Part shown: positions 42,201 through 52,693 of the stretch, piece by piece
How positions within the stretch are numbered: position 1 is the first letter of the stretch
Layout of the letters: the number at the start of each line of letters is the position of its first letter
Assembly: GCF_003096995.1 (NCBI RefSeq)
Contig: NZ_QENU01000002.1
Coordinates: forward strand, 1 to 64,000
DNA length: 64,000 bases
Reading direction: 5' to 3'
Source of the DNA: Alitibacter langaaensis DSM 22999
GTDB lineage: Bacteria; Pseudomonadota; Gammaproteobacteria; Enterobacterales; Pasteurellaceae
Notes under the pieces: model-generated
The model's database searches: none
What the model was told of the DNA's origin: nothing
Seen by the model: the letters and a program-made list of their open reading frames with translations, nothing else
Translations under genes and position numbers: made by a program

Positions 42201-43026
42201 AAGAAATTTCCGATTTTTTGACCGCACTTTGGCTGAATATTTGTTTGTCTTCCCAACGCAGCAAGGTCATACGATTGCCCCAAGCGCAGCCCGTATCAAG
42301 GGCGTAAATATTGCTCGGCGTTGGATAATCCACAAGGCTTGCCCAATGCCCAAAGAGAATATTCTCTGTGCTGAAAAGTGGATTGTTAAGCGCAAACCAA
42401 GGGTGAAGCTCAGGCGGTGCCTGTTCAACGGGCGATTTACAATCGAAATCGAGGCGATGATCCGCATAGCAAAAACGCATACGGGTGAAAACATTAATGC
42501 TGTAACGCAAACGTTCAATGCCACGCAATTCAGGCGACCAGTGGTCTGGCTGGCTGTCATACATTTGGCTGAGCAAGGCTTTAAAATCGCCTTGCTGCAA
42601 AATCTGTTCCACTTCTCGCGCGCAATGTTGTGCGGTGGCAATATCCCAATCTGGCGAAATGCCTGCGTGAGCAAGGCTAAAGCCTAATTGCGGATCGTGC
42701 ACGAATAAAGGCTGGTGGCGTAACCATTCCACCAGTTCACCAAAGTCTGGGGCGGCAAAAAGTGCGGTCAAATTATCGCGAGTTTTGACTTTTTTAATGC
42801 CATAAGCGCAAGAGAGCAAATGCAAATCATGATTGCCTAACACGGTTTGCGCAGCACTGCCCAAATTTTTGATAAAACGTAAACATTCTAATGATTTATC
42901 ACCACGGGCAATCAGATCGCCTGTGAGATAGAGCTTGTCTTGTTTGGGATTAAAAGCCACACGCTCGAGTAATAGTTGTAGCTCGTCAAAACAGCCGTGT
43001 AGATCGCCAACAAAGTAAGTGGACAT
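42193..43026 (-). CDS. apaH: Bis(5'-nucleosyl)-tetraphosphatase, symmetrical
   Basis: This metallophosphoesterase hydrolyses Ap4A to two ADP and also removes Np4 RNA caps. The 277-residue protein has the signature motifs [24 protein letters not shown] and LGNHDLHLL at the N-terminus, and FGHWA toward the C-terminus. It follows ksgA in the same direction, as in the E. coli surA-pdxA-ksgA-apaGH group, but apaG and pdxA are missing here. Confidence 0.96.
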   Translation of the reverse strand: MSTYFVGDLHGCFDELQLLLERVAFNPKQDKLYLTGDLIARGDKSLECLRFIKNLGSAAQTVLGNHDLHLLSCAYGIKKVKTRDNLTALFAAPDFGELVEWLRHQPLFVHDPQLGFSLAHAGISPDWDIATAQHCAREVEQILQQGDFKALLSQMYDSQPDHWSPELRGIERLRYSINVFTRMRFCYADHRLDFDCKSPVEQAPPELHPWFALNNPLFSTENILFGHWASLVDYPTPSNIYALDTGCAWGNRMTLLRWEDKQIFSQSAVKKSEISYD

Positions 43027-43082
43027 TCAAGATTCCTAATTTTATTCATAAAAAGAGCAGGGAAAATCCCTGCTGCAAGATA

Positions 43083-43949
43083 TTATGCGATGTCTTCGAT
43101 GATTTCATCTTTTGTGTCATCGGCGGGCGGATTGTCGCATAGCCAATTTGCCAGACGCACATAATCTGCGATGGTTAAATTTTCCGCGCGGGCATTCAAA
43201 TCCACGCCAAGTGCAGTGAGATTTTCCGCAGAAAATAATGTGGATAACGCATTGCGTAATGTTTTACGGCGTTGGTTAAAGGCTTGGCTGGTCACACGAT
43301 TGAGCCAATAAAGATCCTTGGCTGGGTGTGGCAATTCTTGATGTGGAATCAAACGTACAACCGCAGAATCGACTTTTGGCGCGGGTTTGAAAGCGGTCGG
43401 TGGCACTTCAAGAACGGGCATCACTTGGCAAAAATATTGGGTCATAATGGTTAAACGACCGTATGCTTTGCTATTCGGGGCGGCGCATAAACGTTTCACC
43501 ACTTCTTTTTGCAACATAAAGTGCATATCTTGAATTTTATCGTGGAATTTCAGCAGATGAAAAATCAAAGGGGTGGAAATGTTATAAGGCAAATTGCCAA
43601 ATACGCGCAATTTCTGCCCTTGCTCTGCCAGTTTTTCATCTTCATATAACTGACCAAAATCAAATTGCATCGCATCGGTTTCGATGACATTAAGTTTTTG
43701 GTGTAAGAATGGGTGGTGGCGTAAACGCTCGGCTAGATCGCGGTCAAGTTCGACAACGGTAAGGCGGTCTAGCTGATCGGCGACAGGCTCGGTTAATGCA
43801 CCAAGACCAGGACCAATTTCAATAAGATATTGCCCTTTTTGCGGATAAATCGCGGCAACAATGCCTTGAATGACGTTGTCATCATGCAAGAAGTTTTGCC
43901 CAAAACGTTTGCGGGCAGTGTATCCTAGGTGTTTTTTGGAATTACTCAT
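43083..43949 (-). CDS. ksgA: 16S rRNA A1518/A1519 dimethyltransferase
   Basis: KsgA dimethylates two adjacent adenines near the 3' end of 16S rRNA late in 30S assembly. The 288-residue Rossmann methyltransferase has [11 protein letters not shown], the SAM motif [14 protein letters not shown] and the catalytic motif [10 protein letters not shown]. The C-terminus ends with an acidic extension ([12 protein letters not shown]). It lies between surA and apaH. Confidence 0.97.
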   Translation of the reverse strand: MSNSKKHLGYTARKRFGQNFLHDDNVIQGIVAAIYPQKGQYLIEIGPGLGALTEPVADQLDRLTVVELDRDLAERLRHHPFLHQKLNVIETDAMQFDFGQLYEDEKLAEQGQKLRVFGNLPYNISTPLIFHLLKFHDKIQDMHFMLQKEVVKRLCAAPNSKAYGRLTIMTQYFCQVMPVLEVPPTAFKPAPKVDSAVVRLIPHQELPHPAKDLYWLNRVTSQAFNQRRKTLRNALSTLFSAENLTALGVDLNARAENLTIADYVRLANWLCDNPPADDTKDEIIEDIA

Positions 43950-44003
43950 AATAACGATATAACAATAAAAAAGAGTGGGCGAAAACGCCCACTGAGAAAT
44001 AGA

Positions 44004-44951
44004 TTAGTTAGTTAGCACTTTAATATCTGCCCCTTTGCGTAGGGCTTTGACCCAATCTTTCGCATCTTCTTGAAGTTGCTGATGGACTAACTGTTCATAG
44101 GCTTTTTGACGATAGGCGGCTTCGGTAACATCGCCTTGACGCGTATCGGTCACTTCTAAAATATGCCAACCGAATTCGGTTTTAAATGGCGCGGAAATTG
44201 TTCCTTGTTTGGTTGTTCTCACCATTTGCGCAAATTCTGGCACATAATTTTCAGGGAAGGCAAAACCTAAATCTCCGCCGTTTGCCCCAGAAAGAAAATC
44301 TTTTGAATAATCTTTCGCAGCTTCAGCAAAGGTAATTTTACCCGATTGAATATCAGCGCGCACTTGTGCTAATTTGGCTTTAGCCTGTGTATCATTAAGT
44401 AATGGATTTAACTTCAATAAAATATGGCTGACTTTATATTGTGTGGCAGTGACTGGTTTTCCGTTGCCGCTGCTTTTAGCCTGTTGCAACATTTTTTGGC
44501 TGAGCTCTTCCACTTGTTCGCGTGTCACATTAATATTTTTACCAATGCTACGATTACGCACTTCCGCCATCATAATTTGGTTAGCGATATTGGCTCTAAA
44601 TTGGGCAAGGCTGATACCTTGATAATCCAACGCATCCAAAAGTTGCCCATAGGTCAAACCATTTTGAGTAGCGATATTATGCACAATTTGATCCACTTGC
44701 GCAGGGTTCACTTTCACCCCAGATTCTTTAATGGCTTTTTGCACGAGAAAATCATCAATGATGCTATCTAATGCAACGCGGCGATTGGCTTCCGTATTGG
44801 CTTTTTTGCCTAACGCACGTCTGACTTGGCTTTCTAAAATTGGATTGCCATCGACTGTGGCGACCACTTGTTCCACGGCGTGTACATTCGTTGCGAATGC
44901 GAGTAAACCCATTGCAACAAATAACATATTTTTCAGTTGTTTTAATTTCAT
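44004..44951 (-). CDS. surA: Periplasmic chaperone/isomerase SurA, single-parvulin form
   Basis: SurA escorts outer-membrane proteins to the BAM complex. The 315-residue protein has a signal peptide (to about residue 26, ATNVHA) and an N-terminal chaperone domain with VATVDGNPILESQV. One parvulin domain follows (QYKVSHILLKLN to FGWHILEVTDTR, about residues 170-275), with a C-terminal helix. E. coli SurA (428) has two parvulin domains, so this is the shorter Haemophilus type. The second ATG (44951) was chosen because GGAA lies before it at good spacing. Confidence 0.92.
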   Translation of the reverse strand: MKLKQLKNMLFVAMGLLAFATNVHAVEQVVATVDGNPILESQVRRALGKKANTEANRRVALDSIIDDFLVQKAIKESGVKVNPAQVDQIVHNIATQNGLTYGQLLDALDYQGISLAQFRANIANQIMMAEVRNRSIGKNINVTREQVEELSQKMLQQAKSSGNGKPVTATQYKVSHILLKLNPLLNDTQAKAKLAQVRADIQSGKITFAEAAKDYSKDFLSGANGGDLGFAFPENYVPEFAQMVRTTKQGTISAPFKTEFGWHILEVTDTRQGDVTEAAYRQKAYEQLVHQQLQEDAKDWVKALRKGADIKVLTN

Positions 44952-45019
44952 TTTTATTTCCATTTAACGCTTAAAAATTACAGGATTTAGAACGGATTAG
45001 ATTAAAAAAGTTCCCATTA

Positions 45020-45556
45020 TTACGAGATAAGTGCCACTTCATAGCAGCTGTCAAATTTCATTGTGCGCACTTGCACTTTTTCGGCACGGCTAGTTGGCAC
45101 ATTTTTCCCCACATAATCGGCACGAATTGGCAATTCTCGGTGTCCACGATCGACAAAAATCACCAGTTCGACTTTTGACGCGCGCCCAAAATCAACTAAT
45201 GCGTCTAAGGCGGCGCGAATTGTGCGCCCCGTGAATAACACATCGTCCACCAAAATCACCGTTTTGCCTTGCACGCTAATATAATCGCTAGAGCCATTAT
45301 ATACAGGCGATTGGCTATTGGGTTCTGCGTATTCTAAATCATCACGATAGAAGGTAATATCCAAATCAATGGACGGTAATTGTGAGCCTGTCAGATCACT
45401 GATTTTACGCTTAATCAGCTCAGCAATTTCCGCACCACGGCGCTTGATTCCAACAATAACAATATCATTGAGCGTTTCGTGTTTTTCAATGATCTCGTGA
45501 GAAATCCGCGAGATTGTGCGCATAAATTGAGCTTCATCAATGATGATTTTTTCCAT
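45020..45556 (-). CDS. pyrR: PyrR pyrimidine regulator / uracil phosphoribosyltransferase
   Basis: This 178-residue PRTase-fold protein has the PRPP loop VILVDDVLFTGRTIRAALDAL and the PyrR hallmark VGIKRRGAEIAELI. In Gram-positives PyrR binds pyr leader RNA; it can also convert uracil to UMP. Whether it regulates RNA in Haemophilus is uncertain. I saw no obvious PyrR attenuator in this window. Confidence 0.93.
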   Translation of the reverse strand: MEKIIIDEAQFMRTISRISHEIIEKHETLNDIVIVGIKRRGAEIAELIKRKISDLTGSQLPSIDLDITFYRDDLEYAEPNSQSPVYNGSSDYISVQGKTVILVDDVLFTGRTIRAALDALVDFGRASKVELVIFVDRGHRELPIRADYVGKNVPTSRAEKVQVRTMKFDSCYEVALIS

Positions 45557-45638
45557 TCAATGCATCTCCTACATTAGGTGACAAAAATTTGCGTTACTAT
45601 AACAAAAATTTCAGCAAATTTGACCGCACTTTAGAAAA

Positions 45639-46277
45639 TTATTCGGCAGCATAGCCGTTTGGGGGCAATAATTTGCCATCTAAATAGGCTTTGCCGTTCA
45701 TTTCGGTTAAACGCCCATCAATAAACCATTTGATTACCAGCGGATAAATCTGAATTTCTTGGGCTTTGACGCGCTGTTCAATATCGCTAATTTCATCTTC
45801 TGGGAAAATCGGCACTTTCGCTTGCAGTATGACTGCGCCGCTGTCGAGTTCTGCGTTGACAAAATGCACGCTGGTGCCGTGTTCCGTTTCGCCCGCATCT
45901 AATGCCTGTTGATAGGTATTCAGCCCTTTGTATTTGGGCAACAAAGAGGGATGAATATTTAAGATTTTGCCGCTAAAATGCGCCGTGAATGCGGAGCTGA
46001 GTATTTTCATATAGCCAGCCAAAACAATGAGATCGGCGCCAAGCTGCTCAATATGCGCGGCAATAGCTTCGTCCATTTCTACATTATTAGCGTAACTTTT
46101 GCGCTCAAAAAGTGCGGTCGGAATTTTCGCTGTTTTCGCTCGAGTGAGCCCGTAGGCATTGGCGTTATTACTGATGACAGATACAATTTCCGCTTGAATA
46201 TCGCCCGCTTGGCAAGCATCGATGATCGCTTGTAAATTGGCGCCATTGCCAGAGATAAGAACAACAATTTTTTTCAT
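45639..46277 (-). CDS. purN: Phosphoribosylglycinamide formyltransferase PurN
   Basis: PurN transfers a formyl group from 10-formyl-THF to GAR in purine synthesis. The 212 residues equal E. coli. Motifs are VLISGNGANLQAIID, LAGYMKILS, NIHPSLLPKYKG and the catalytic aspartate in GTSVHFVNAELDSG. It follows purM on the same strand by 55 bases, with a strong hairpin in between. Confidence 0.96.
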   Translation of the reverse strand: MKKIVVLISGNGANLQAIIDACQAGDIQAEIVSVISNNANAYGLTRAKTAKIPTALFERKSYANNVEMDEAIAAHIEQLGADLIVLAGYMKILSSAFTAHFSGKILNIHPSLLPKYKGLNTYQQALDAGETEHGTSVHFVNAELDSGAVILQAKVPIFPEDEISDIEQRVKAQEIQIYPLVIKWFIDGRLTEMNGKAYLDGKLLPPNGYAAE

Positions 46278-46290
46278 ATTAAAAACTCGA

Positions 46291-46314
46291 AAGCCCAATC
46301 CATTGATTGGGCTT
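46291..46314 (-). terminator. Hairpin between purM and purN
   Basis: AAGCCCAATC (46291-46300) and GATTGGGCTT (46305-46314) form a perfect 10-bp stem. On the minus strand TCGAGTTTTT follows, then the purN ATG. It looks like a partial terminator or processing site that would lower purN expression relative to purM. Confidence 0.55.
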
Positions 46315-46332
46315 GATTTAGAGAGATGATGA

Positions 46333-47370
46333 TTAACCAATAATCACTTGTTTTTCGCCAGCGGCTAAAGGTTCAATTTGACCGATTAACCAAGCGTCTT
46401 CGCCCGCTGCTTTCAATACCTTGAGTGCTTTTTCCACTTCGGCTTGTGGCACGGCAATCACCATACCAACGCCGCAGTTAAAGGTGTGGTACATTTCATA
46501 GGTGTCGATATTGCCTTTTTCTTGCAACCATTTGAATACAGGCTGCCATTCCCAGCTTTTCTCGTTAATAACGGCTTTCACGTTATCTGGCAACACGCGG
46601 GGAATATTTTCCCAAAAACCGCCGCCAGTTAAGTGGGCGATAGCATGCACATCAACTTGTTCGATTAATGCTAACACCGATTTTACATAGATTTTTGTTG
46701 GTGCAAGCACTTGCTCACTCAGTGGTTTGCCCGCTAATTGCTCTGTGGCTGGATTAACGCCTGCTACATCAATGACTTTACGCACCAATGAATAACCGTT
46801 TGAATGTGGGCCACTAGAGGCTAACGCAATCAATGCGTCGCCTGCGACCACTTTTGAACCGTCTAAGATTTTTGATTTTTCAACAACGCCAACGCAGAAA
46901 CCCGCTAAATCGTAGTCGCCTGCGTGGTACATTCCCGGCATTTCTGCGGTTTCGCCGCCAACTAAAGCACAACCTGATTGAACGCAGCCTTCTGCAATGC
47001 CTTTCACCACATCAGAGGCAACGTCAACATCTAGTTTGCCCGTGGCATAATAATCTAAGAAAAATAAAGGTTCAGCCCCTTGCACCACTAAGTCATTCAC
47101 ACACATCGCCACCAAGTCAATGCCGATGGTGTCGTGTTTTTTCAAATCAATGGCAAGGCGCAATTTGGTGCCCACTCCGTCCGTGCCAGAAACCAAAACG
47201 GGCTCTTTATATTTGCTCGGTAACGCACACAATGCGCCAAAACCGCCTAAACCACCAATCACTTCTGGGCGAGTGGTGCGTTTAACATGGGGTTTAATGC
47301 GCTCGACTAATTCATTACCAGCATTAATATCTACGCCAGCGTCTTTATAACTTAATGATGCTTTGCTCAC
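46333..47370 (-). CDS. purM: Phosphoribosylformylglycinamidine cyclo-ligase (AIR synthase)
   Basis: PurM closes the imidazole ring to make AIR in purine synthesis. The 345 residues equal E. coli. It starts at GTG (47368-47370) behind AAAAGGAAA, giving the family's usual [22 protein letters not shown]. Core motifs are [31 protein letters not shown] and [16 protein letters not shown] PurR-box-like site lies about 47 bases upstream. Confidence 0.96.
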   Translation of the reverse strand: MSKASLSYKDAGVDINAGNELVERIKPHVKRTTRPEVIGGLGGFGALCALPSKYKEPVLVSGTDGVGTKLRLAIDLKKHDTIGIDLVAMCVNDLVVQGAEPLFFLDYYATGKLDVDVASDVVKGIAEGCVQSGCALVGGETAEMPGMYHAGDYDLAGFCVGVVEKSKILDGSKVVAGDALIALASSGPHSNGYSLVRKVIDVAGVNPATEQLAGKPLSEQVLAPTKIYVKSVLALIEQVDVHAIAHLTGGGFWENIPRVLPDNVKAVINEKSWEWQPVFKWLQEKGNIDTYEMYHTFNCGVGMVIAVPQAEVEKALKVLKAAGEDAWLIGQIEPLAAGEKQVIIG

Positions 47371-48050
47371 GGTTGTTTCCTTTTGAGTTTGAAAATTGAG
47401 GCTATTATACAAACTTACGTAATCGTTTGCGACTGTTTTTAGATAAGATATTTCCATTTAAAAAGAAATTGGGAATGACTATTTTCTGTTTAAAATTTAA
47501 TCAGTTTTATTACCTTAAAACTCGCGCTATTTTCACCGTACTTTATTAATGATTTAACATATTGATAATAAAAAAGAAATGCTGAATTCGCGGTTTTGGT
47601 TTTATTTTTTATTCTTGCTTTGCGGAGATTCAACCACAAATTTATCCACAAAAAAGTGGAATAACTCACAATCTGATGACAAATTTAGCCAAATCTATAA
47701 AACTTCTGTGGATAAAATTAGAGATAACGGTGGGTTTAGATTTAATTTTGCACAAGGAAAAGTGCGGTCAAATTTGTCAAGATTTTTGCCGTTGAAAATT
47801 TAGTCAGATAATTTTTGGATGAAAAGATCCGTTGCTATTTTTGGTTGCGCAACAAAATTTATTTTTTCATTCTAGGCTTATCGCCAAGTTGTGCACAGAA
47901 TTATCCACAATGCGAAAAAACTTACGAAAAAATGACCGCACTTTTTAGGGCGTATCAGAGGGAAAATTGAGATAGAGTATTGCGAAAATCCCACGCTGTG
48001 CCATAATTCACCGTTACAAATTTAGATCTAAATAATAAAGGTGAACGATA
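47371..48050. other. 680-bp intergenic region with a DnaA-box cluster
   Basis: Between purM and the divergent rppH there is no convincing gene. The region holds three perfect DnaA boxes TTATCCACA (47642-47650 plus, 47707-47715 minus, 47901-47909 plus) and one match to TTWTNCACA (47746-47754). It also has AT-rich stretches and a USS at about 47760. The box near 47901 is preceded by TTGTGCACA, one mismatch from the relaxed consensus. This is far longer than other gaps in the window. Confidence 0.7.
47417..47432 (-). promoter_or_regulatory. PurR-box-like operator upstream of purM
   Basis: ACGTAATCGTTTGCGA matches the PurR consensus ACGCAAACGTTTGCGT at 13 of 16 positions, in the expected place for repression of purM-purN by guanine or hypoxanthine. 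Confidence 0.6.
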
Positions 48051-48644
48051 GTGATCGATTTCGATGGCTACCGTCCTAATGTTGGCATTGTTATTTGCAA
48101 TCGCAAAGGGCAAGTGCTGTGGGCAAAAAGGTACGGGCAAAATTCTTGGCAATTTCCGCAAGGGGGCATCAACGATGGTGAATCTCCCGAGCAGGCGATG
48201 TATCGAGAACTGTTTGAGGAAGTGGGCTTGACCAAAAAGGATGTGAAAATCCTTTATGCTTCCAAGCTGTGGCTACGTTACAAATTGCCAAAACGTTTGC
48301 TGCGTTATGACAGCAAGCCTATCTGCATCGGTCAGAAACAGCGTTGGTTTTTATTGGAATTAACTTGTGATGAACAAGATATTGATATGAACCGCACGAA
48401 ATCACCTGAATTTGATGGCTGGCGTTGGGTGAGTTTTTGGTATCCCGTGCGCCAAGTGGTTTCCTTTAAACGTGATGTGTATCGTCGCGCTATGAAAGAA
48501 TTTTCACAATTTCTCTTCGATTCTACGCGTAATGAAGACGCGTTCACCGAACTAATAGAGCAGCGCACTGTCGCAAAAAGAACACCTTATTACCATAAAT
48601 ATCAACCTCAGGGTAAAAAGAAAAAAGGAAAAAAATACAAATGA
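48051..48644 (+). CDS. rppH: RNA pyrophosphohydrolase RppH
   Basis: RppH removes pyrophosphate from 5' ends of mRNA and so triggers RNase E decay. The 197-residue NUDIX protein starts at GTG (48051) with AAGGTG upstream, giving [17 protein letters not shown]. The NUDIX box [12 protein letters not shown]...RELFEEVGL is complete at residues 38-60. The very basic C-terminal tail (KKKKGKKYK) probably binds RNA. Its stop overlaps the start of the next gene. Confidence 0.96.
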   Translation: MIDFDGYRPNVGIVICNRKGQVLWAKRYGQNSWQFPQGGINDGESPEQAMYRELFEEVGLTKKDVKILYASKLWLRYKLPKRLLRYDSKPICIGQKQRWFLLELTCDEQDIDMNRTKSPEFDGWRWVSFWYPVRQVVSFKRDVYRRAMKEFSQFLFDSTRNEDAFTELIEQRTVAKRTPYYHKYQPQGKKKKGKKYK

Positions 48645-49429
48645 TGACGTTATTTTTAATCTGTCTATTAGTGGGCTGTTTAGTCGGTGTATTGGCAGGT
48701 TTATTTGGCATTGGTGGTGGCTTAATCATCGTGCCAATTTTGGTGTATTTATTGCCTATGGCGGGCGTGCCAGACTCTTTATTAATGGCGGTGGCATTGG
48801 GCACATCTTTTGCCACTATTATTATTACGGGCGGCGCTTCGGCTTATAACCATTATAAAGCGGGTAACATTGATTGGTCATCGCTGAAATTATTCGCCCC
48901 AGTGGTGATGGCGGCAACCTATATTTCGAGTTTCTTTGTAAGCCATTTACCAAAAGAATGGGCAAGTAAAATTTTTGCCGTGTTAGTGGTGTATCTCTCC
49001 ATTAAAATGATTCTTTCCGTGCGCGCTAAAACAGGAAATAAACCCTTCACCAACAAATCAGCGATTGTTGGCGGCACCTTAATTGGCATTGCATCAAGTG
49101 GTGCGGGCATTGGCGGCGGCAGCTTTATTGTGCCATTTTTGAATGCGCGTGGCTATGAAATGAGACAAGCCATTGGTTCGTCTTCATTTTGTGGTATGTT
49201 ACTGGCGGCTTCAGGTTGTTTGAGTTATATCGTGAGTGGTTGGCATAATGCAGAAATACCCGCATTTTCATTAGGTTATGTTTTTCTGCCAGCCGTATTG
49301 GGGATTACATTAACTTCTGTTTTCACCACAAAATTTGGCGTGATTTTGGCTTCTCGTTTGCCTGTGGCACAATTGAAAAAAGCCTTTGCGGTCTTTTTAT
49401 TATTAATTGCCATTAAAATGATTTTCTAA
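48641..49429 (+). CDS. TauE/SafE-family (TSUP) membrane permease
   Basis: This 262-residue membrane protein has about eight hydrophobic segments and the two family repeats beginning [15 protein letters not shown] and [22 protein letters not shown] proteins move sulfite, sulfoacetate or similar anions; the substrate here is unknown. It overlaps rppH by four bases and precedes lgt by 11, so it is in the rppH-lgt-thyA operon. Confidence 0.9.
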   Translation: MMTLFLICLLVGCLVGVLAGLFGIGGGLIIVPILVYLLPMAGVPDSLLMAVALGTSFATIIITGGASAYNHYKAGNIDWSSLKLFAPVVMAATYISSFFVSHLPKEWASKIFAVLVVYLSIKMILSVRAKTGNKPFTNKSAIVGGTLIGIASSGAGIGGGSFIVPFLNARGYEMRQAIGSSSFCGMLLAASGCLSYIVSGWHNAEIPAFSLGYVFLPAVLGITLTSVFTTKFGVILASRLPVAQLKKAFAVFLLLIAIKMIF

Positions 49430-49440
49430 TTAGGAAAGCT

Positions 49441-50256
49441 ATGACCGATTTCATTCATTTACCCTATATTGATCCCGTTGTTTTTAGCCTTGGACCGATT
49501 AGCCTCCATTGGTATGGTGTGATGTATTTGCTAGGCTTTGGCTTTGCCTATTGGCTAGGTTCACGCCGAGCTAACGCGTCCAATGGAGTGTGGACAACAG
49601 AGCAATTCGATAGCCTTTTATATAACTGTTTTGCTGGAGTCATTCTTGGCGGACGTATCGGCGATGTGTTCTTTTATAGCTTCGACCGTTTTGTGCAAGA
49701 TCCGCTTTACCTGTTCCGCATTTGGGAAGGGGGAATGTCATTCCATGGCGGATTAATAGGGGTAATTGTGGCGATGCTATGGACCTCTTACCGCCAAAAA
49801 CGCAGTTTCTGGCAAACCGCTGATCTGATTGCGCCATTGGTGCCCTTTGGTTTAGGTTTAGGGCGTTTAGGCAATTTTATTAACAACGAATTATGGGGGC
49901 GCCCAGTTGAGAATTTGAACGCCGTGCCTTGGGCAATGTACCCTTATGGCTACACGGGTTCTGTTCCCTTGCACCCATCGCAACTTTATGAAATGTTGCT
50001 AGAAGGTGTGCTCTTATTCATTATTTTGAATCTGTTTATTCGTAAAACACGCCCTATGGGGGCGGTTTCGGGCTTGTTCTTATTTGGCTATGGTGTATTC
50101 CGTTTCTTGATCGAATATGTGCGCGAAATTGACCATAATGTGAATACGGCAACAGATTTAATTACACGCGGACAAATGCTATCGTTACCAATGATTATTG
50201 GTGGTCTTGCCATTATGCTTTGGGCTTATTCACGCCAAAGTGCGGTCAAAAAATAG
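49441..50256 (+). CDS. lgt: Prolipoprotein diacylglyceryl transferase
   Basis: Lgt attaches diacylglycerol to the lipobox cysteine of prolipoproteins in the inner membrane. The 271-residue protein has seven hydrophobic segments, the signature [30 protein letters not shown], and [13 protein letters not shown]. It serves the several lipoproteins in this window (lppB, mlaA, bamC). A USS closes its 3' end. Confidence 0.97.
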   Translation: MTDFIHLPYIDPVVFSLGPISLHWYGVMYLLGFGFAYWLGSRRANASNGVWTTEQFDSLLYNCFAGVILGGRIGDVFFYSFDRFVQDPLYLFRIWEGGMSFHGGLIGVIVAMLWTSYRQKRSFWQTADLIAPLVPFGLGLGRLGNFINNELWGRPVENLNAVPWAMYPYGYTGSVPLHPSQLYEMLLEGVLLFIILNLFIRKTRPMGAVSGLFLFGYGVFRFLIEYVREIDHNVNTATDLITRGQMLSLPMIIGGLAIMLWAYSRQSAVKK

Positions 50257-50278
50257 GGAATTTTAGGGAGTTTATCGT

Positions 50279-51130
50279 ATGCGCCAATATTTAGATTTAT
50301 GCCAGCGAATTGTAGATCAAGGCACTTGGGTGGAGAATGAGCGTACAGGTAAACGCTGCCTAACCGTCATTAATGCCGATTTAACCTACGATGTGGCGAA
50401 CAATCAGTTTCCAATCATCACAACGCGTAAAAGCTATTGGAAAGCGGCTATTGCTGAATTTTTAGGCTATATTCGTGGTTATGACAATGCCGCTGATTTC
50501 CGCCAATTAGGCACAAAAACGTGGGATGCCAATGCCAATGAAAATCAGGTTTGGTTAAACAATCCTGCGCGCAAAGGCACGGATGATATGGGGCGTGTGT
50601 ACGGTGTGCAAGGGCGCGCGTGGCGCAAGCCGAATGGCGAAACCGTGGATCAATTGCGTAAAATTGTAAATGATCTAACCCGTGGCATTGATGACCGCGG
50701 CGAAATCCTAACATTTTTAAACCCCGGCGAATTTGATTTAGGCTGTTTACGTCCTTGTATGTACAATCACACCTTTTCCCTGCTTGGCGATACTCTTTAT
50801 TTAACCAGCTATCAGCGTTCATGTGATGTGCCGTTGGGCTTGAATTTCAACCAAATTCAAGTGTTTACGTTCCTTGCCTTAATGGCTCAAATCACGGGTA
50901 AAAAAGCGGGCACGGCATATCACAAAATCGTGAATGCGCATATTTATGAAGATCAGCTTGAACTAATGCGCGATGTGCAGTTAAAACGTGAGCCTTTCCC
51001 TTCACCAAAACTCGAAATTAACCCAGATATTAAAACGCTGGAAGACCTCGAAACTTGGGTAACAATGGACGATTTTAACGTGGTGGGCTATGAATGCCAC
51101 CCACCGATTAAATATCCATTTTCAGTATAA
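50279..51130 (+). CDS. thyA: Thymidylate synthase
   Basis: ThyA methylates dUMP to dTMP with methylene-THF. The 283 residues match the longer Haemophilus form rather than E. coli (264). The active-site cysteine is in [15 protein letters not shown], and [14 protein letters not shown] and [13 protein letters not shown] follow. It lies behind lgt, as in many gammaproteobacteria. FolA, which regenerates THF, is elsewhere in the window. Confidence 0.96.
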   Translation: MRQYLDLCQRIVDQGTWVENERTGKRCLTVINADLTYDVANNQFPIITTRKSYWKAAIAEFLGYIRGYDNAADFRQLGTKTWDANANENQVWLNNPARKGTDDMGRVYGVQGRAWRKPNGETVDQLRKIVNDLTRGIDDRGEILTFLNPGEFDLGCLRPCMYNHTFSLLGDTLYLTSYQRSCDVPLGLNFNQIQVFTFLALMAQITGKKAGTAYHKIVNAHIYEDQLELMRDVQLKREPFPSPKLEINPDIKTLEDLETWVTMDDFNVVGYECHPPIKYPFSV

Positions 51131-51135
51131 TTTGC

Positions 51136-51164
51136 GGCTTTCTTGCTCTTGAAGTGAGAAAGCC
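51136..51164 (+). terminator. Weak hairpin after thyA
   Basis: GGCTTTCT (51136-51143) pairs with AGAAAGCC (51157-51164) six bases after the thyA stop. No T run follows, so it may be a 3'-end stabilising hairpin rather than a terminator. Confidence 0.35.
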
Positions 51165-51361
51165 ATTAATTAAACGTCAATATTTTTGCTGCTGAACAGA
51201 ATTTCTTTTTACGCAAACTTTTTTAAAATTCTAATTTATCTTGCTTGAACGCAATGGGCTTATGCATTTTTTTAAGCAAATTAAAAGAATTATTCAGAAA
51301 TAAAGCGAAGAGCGACAAAGAATTTTTCATCATTGAAACCTGATTTTTAGATTAACAAGAA

Positions 51362-51877
51362 ATGCAATTAGACCCTATTTTTGATGAACGCATGATGGAG
51401 CACGCGCTAACATTGGCGGATAAAGCCCAATCCCTTGGCGAAATCCCTGTGGGCGCAGTGCTGGTGGACGAAAATGGGGAAATCATTGGCAAGGGCTGGA
51501 ATTTATCTATTGTGAACAATGATCCCACCGCCCACGCCGAAATTGTTGCCCTGCGTAATGGCGCACGCAAAATCGGCAATTACCGCCTGCTAAATTGTAC
51601 CCTTTATGTCACCCTTGAACCTTGCACCATGTGTGCTGGTGCGATTTTGCATAGCCGAATTAAACGTTTAGTGTTTGGCGCTTATGATTACAAAACTGGC
51701 GCAGTGGGGTCTCGTTTTCATTTCTTTGATGATTATAAAATGAATCATTTTCTTGAAGTAACGGCGGGCGTGTTGGCGGAAAAGTGCGGTCAAAAATTAA
51801 CAAATTTTTTCAAAATGCGCCGTGAACAGAAAAAGCAAGCCAAGCAGAGCGATGCCAATAACGCCATAAATTTATGA
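51362..51877 (+). CDS. tadA: tRNA adenosine(34) deaminase TadA
   Basis: TadA makes inosine at the wobble position of tRNA-Arg(ACG). The 171-residue zinc deaminase has ligands and catalytic glutamate in TAHAEIVAL and EPCTMCAGAI. The basic C-terminus (FFKMRREQKKQAKQ) contacts tRNA. It follows thyA after 231 bases in which I see no other gene. Confidence 0.96.
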   Translation: MQLDPIFDERMMEHALTLADKAQSLGEIPVGAVLVDENGEIIGKGWNLSIVNNDPTAHAEIVALRNGARKIGNYRLLNCTLYVTLEPCTMCAGAILHSRIKRLVFGAYDYKTGAVGSRFHFFDDYKMNHFLEVTAGVLAEKCGQKLTNFFKMRREQKKQAKQSDANNAINL

Positions 51878-51904
51878 AAAATTGACCGCACTTTTAGGAA
51901 TATT

Positions 51905-52621
51905 ATGGCGAAATCTCAAGGCTTTAGTTTTAAACAATTTCATATCAATCATGATCGCTGCGCAATGAAAGTTGGCACTGATGGCATTCTGCTCGGCGCT
52001 TGGGCAGATGTGAGCCAAGCGTCATCTTGCTTGGATTTAGGTACTGGCTCAGGGCTGATTGCGTTGATGCTGGCGCAGCGAACCTTGAACACTCAGATTG
52101 TTGGCGTTGAGATCGATCCCGATGCCGCTCAGCAAGCCTGTGAAAATGTGAAAAATTCCCCTTGGGCTGAACGAGTGCAAATTGTGCAACAGGATATTGC
52201 GTTATTTGCTAAAAAGTGCGGTCAAAATGGCCAACTTTTTGATGTGATTGTGGCAAACCCGCCTTATTTTCCGCAAGGGGTCGATTGTATTTCTGATGCA
52301 CGAAACACTGCGCGTTATACCGCATTGCTTAGCCATTTAGATTGGTTGCTTCACGCTGAACAATGTTTAGCCCCAAATGGCACAATACATTTTGTGCTGC
52401 CTTTTGCACAAGGCGAAAATTTGCTAAATTTGACCGCACTTTTTTGCATTCGCCGTTGTGATGTGGTGACAAAATTAGGGAAGGCTCCACAGCGAATACT
52501 GCTCAGCTTTGCTCGCGAAAAGCAAGAATGTGAGCATACTGAATTGGTGATTTATGATGAACATAATCAATACACCGCTGAATTTAGGCAGTTGACGCAA
52601 GATTTCTATTTGAATTTCTAG
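51905..52621 (+). CDS. trmN6: tRNA1(Val) (adenine(37)-N6)-methyltransferase
   Basis: This 238-residue Rossmann methyltransferase of the YfiC/TrmN6 type makes m6A37 in tRNA1-Val. The SAM motif is [15 protein letters not shown], and the N6-adenine catalytic motif is VIVANPPYF. The N-terminus [27 protein letters not shown] is typical of the family. It follows tadA by 27 bases with a USS between. Confidence 0.92.
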   Translation: MAKSQGFSFKQFHINHDRCAMKVGTDGILLGAWADVSQASSCLDLGTGSGLIALMLAQRTLNTQIVGVEIDPDAAQQACENVKNSPWAERVQIVQQDIALFAKKCGQNGQLFDVIVANPPYFPQGVDCISDARNTARYTALLSHLDWLLHAEQCLAPNGTIHFVLPFAQGENLLNLTALFCIRRCDVVTKLGKAPQRILLSFAREKQECEHTELVIYDEHNQYTAEFRQLTQDFYLNF

Positions 52622-52623
52622 AA

Positions 52624-52649
52624 AAAAAGCTCGTGATGACGAGCTTTTT
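52624..52649. terminator. Bidirectional terminator between trmN6 and bamC
   Basis: AAAAAGCTCG (52624-52633) and CGAGCTTTTT (52640-52649) form a 10-bp stem with A/T flanks suited to both directions. Confidence 0.85.
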
Positions 52650-52693
52650 ATGATGAGAAATTTCGCTGATGAGTTATTTTTATGATGAGCGAA

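Noticed and set aside
47579-47803. 74-codon open frame on the plus strand
   Set aside because: It spans two DnaA boxes and a USS, lacks a ribosome binding site and looks like translated intergenic DNA.
47371-48050. Main chromosomal replication origin at the DnaA-box cluster
   Set aside because: The boxes fit, and genes to the left and right point away from the region, but GATC sites are few, no gidA/mnmG or dnaA is nearby, and the rRNA operon at the left edge would run head-on to replication from here. I kept it only as a DnaA-binding candidate.
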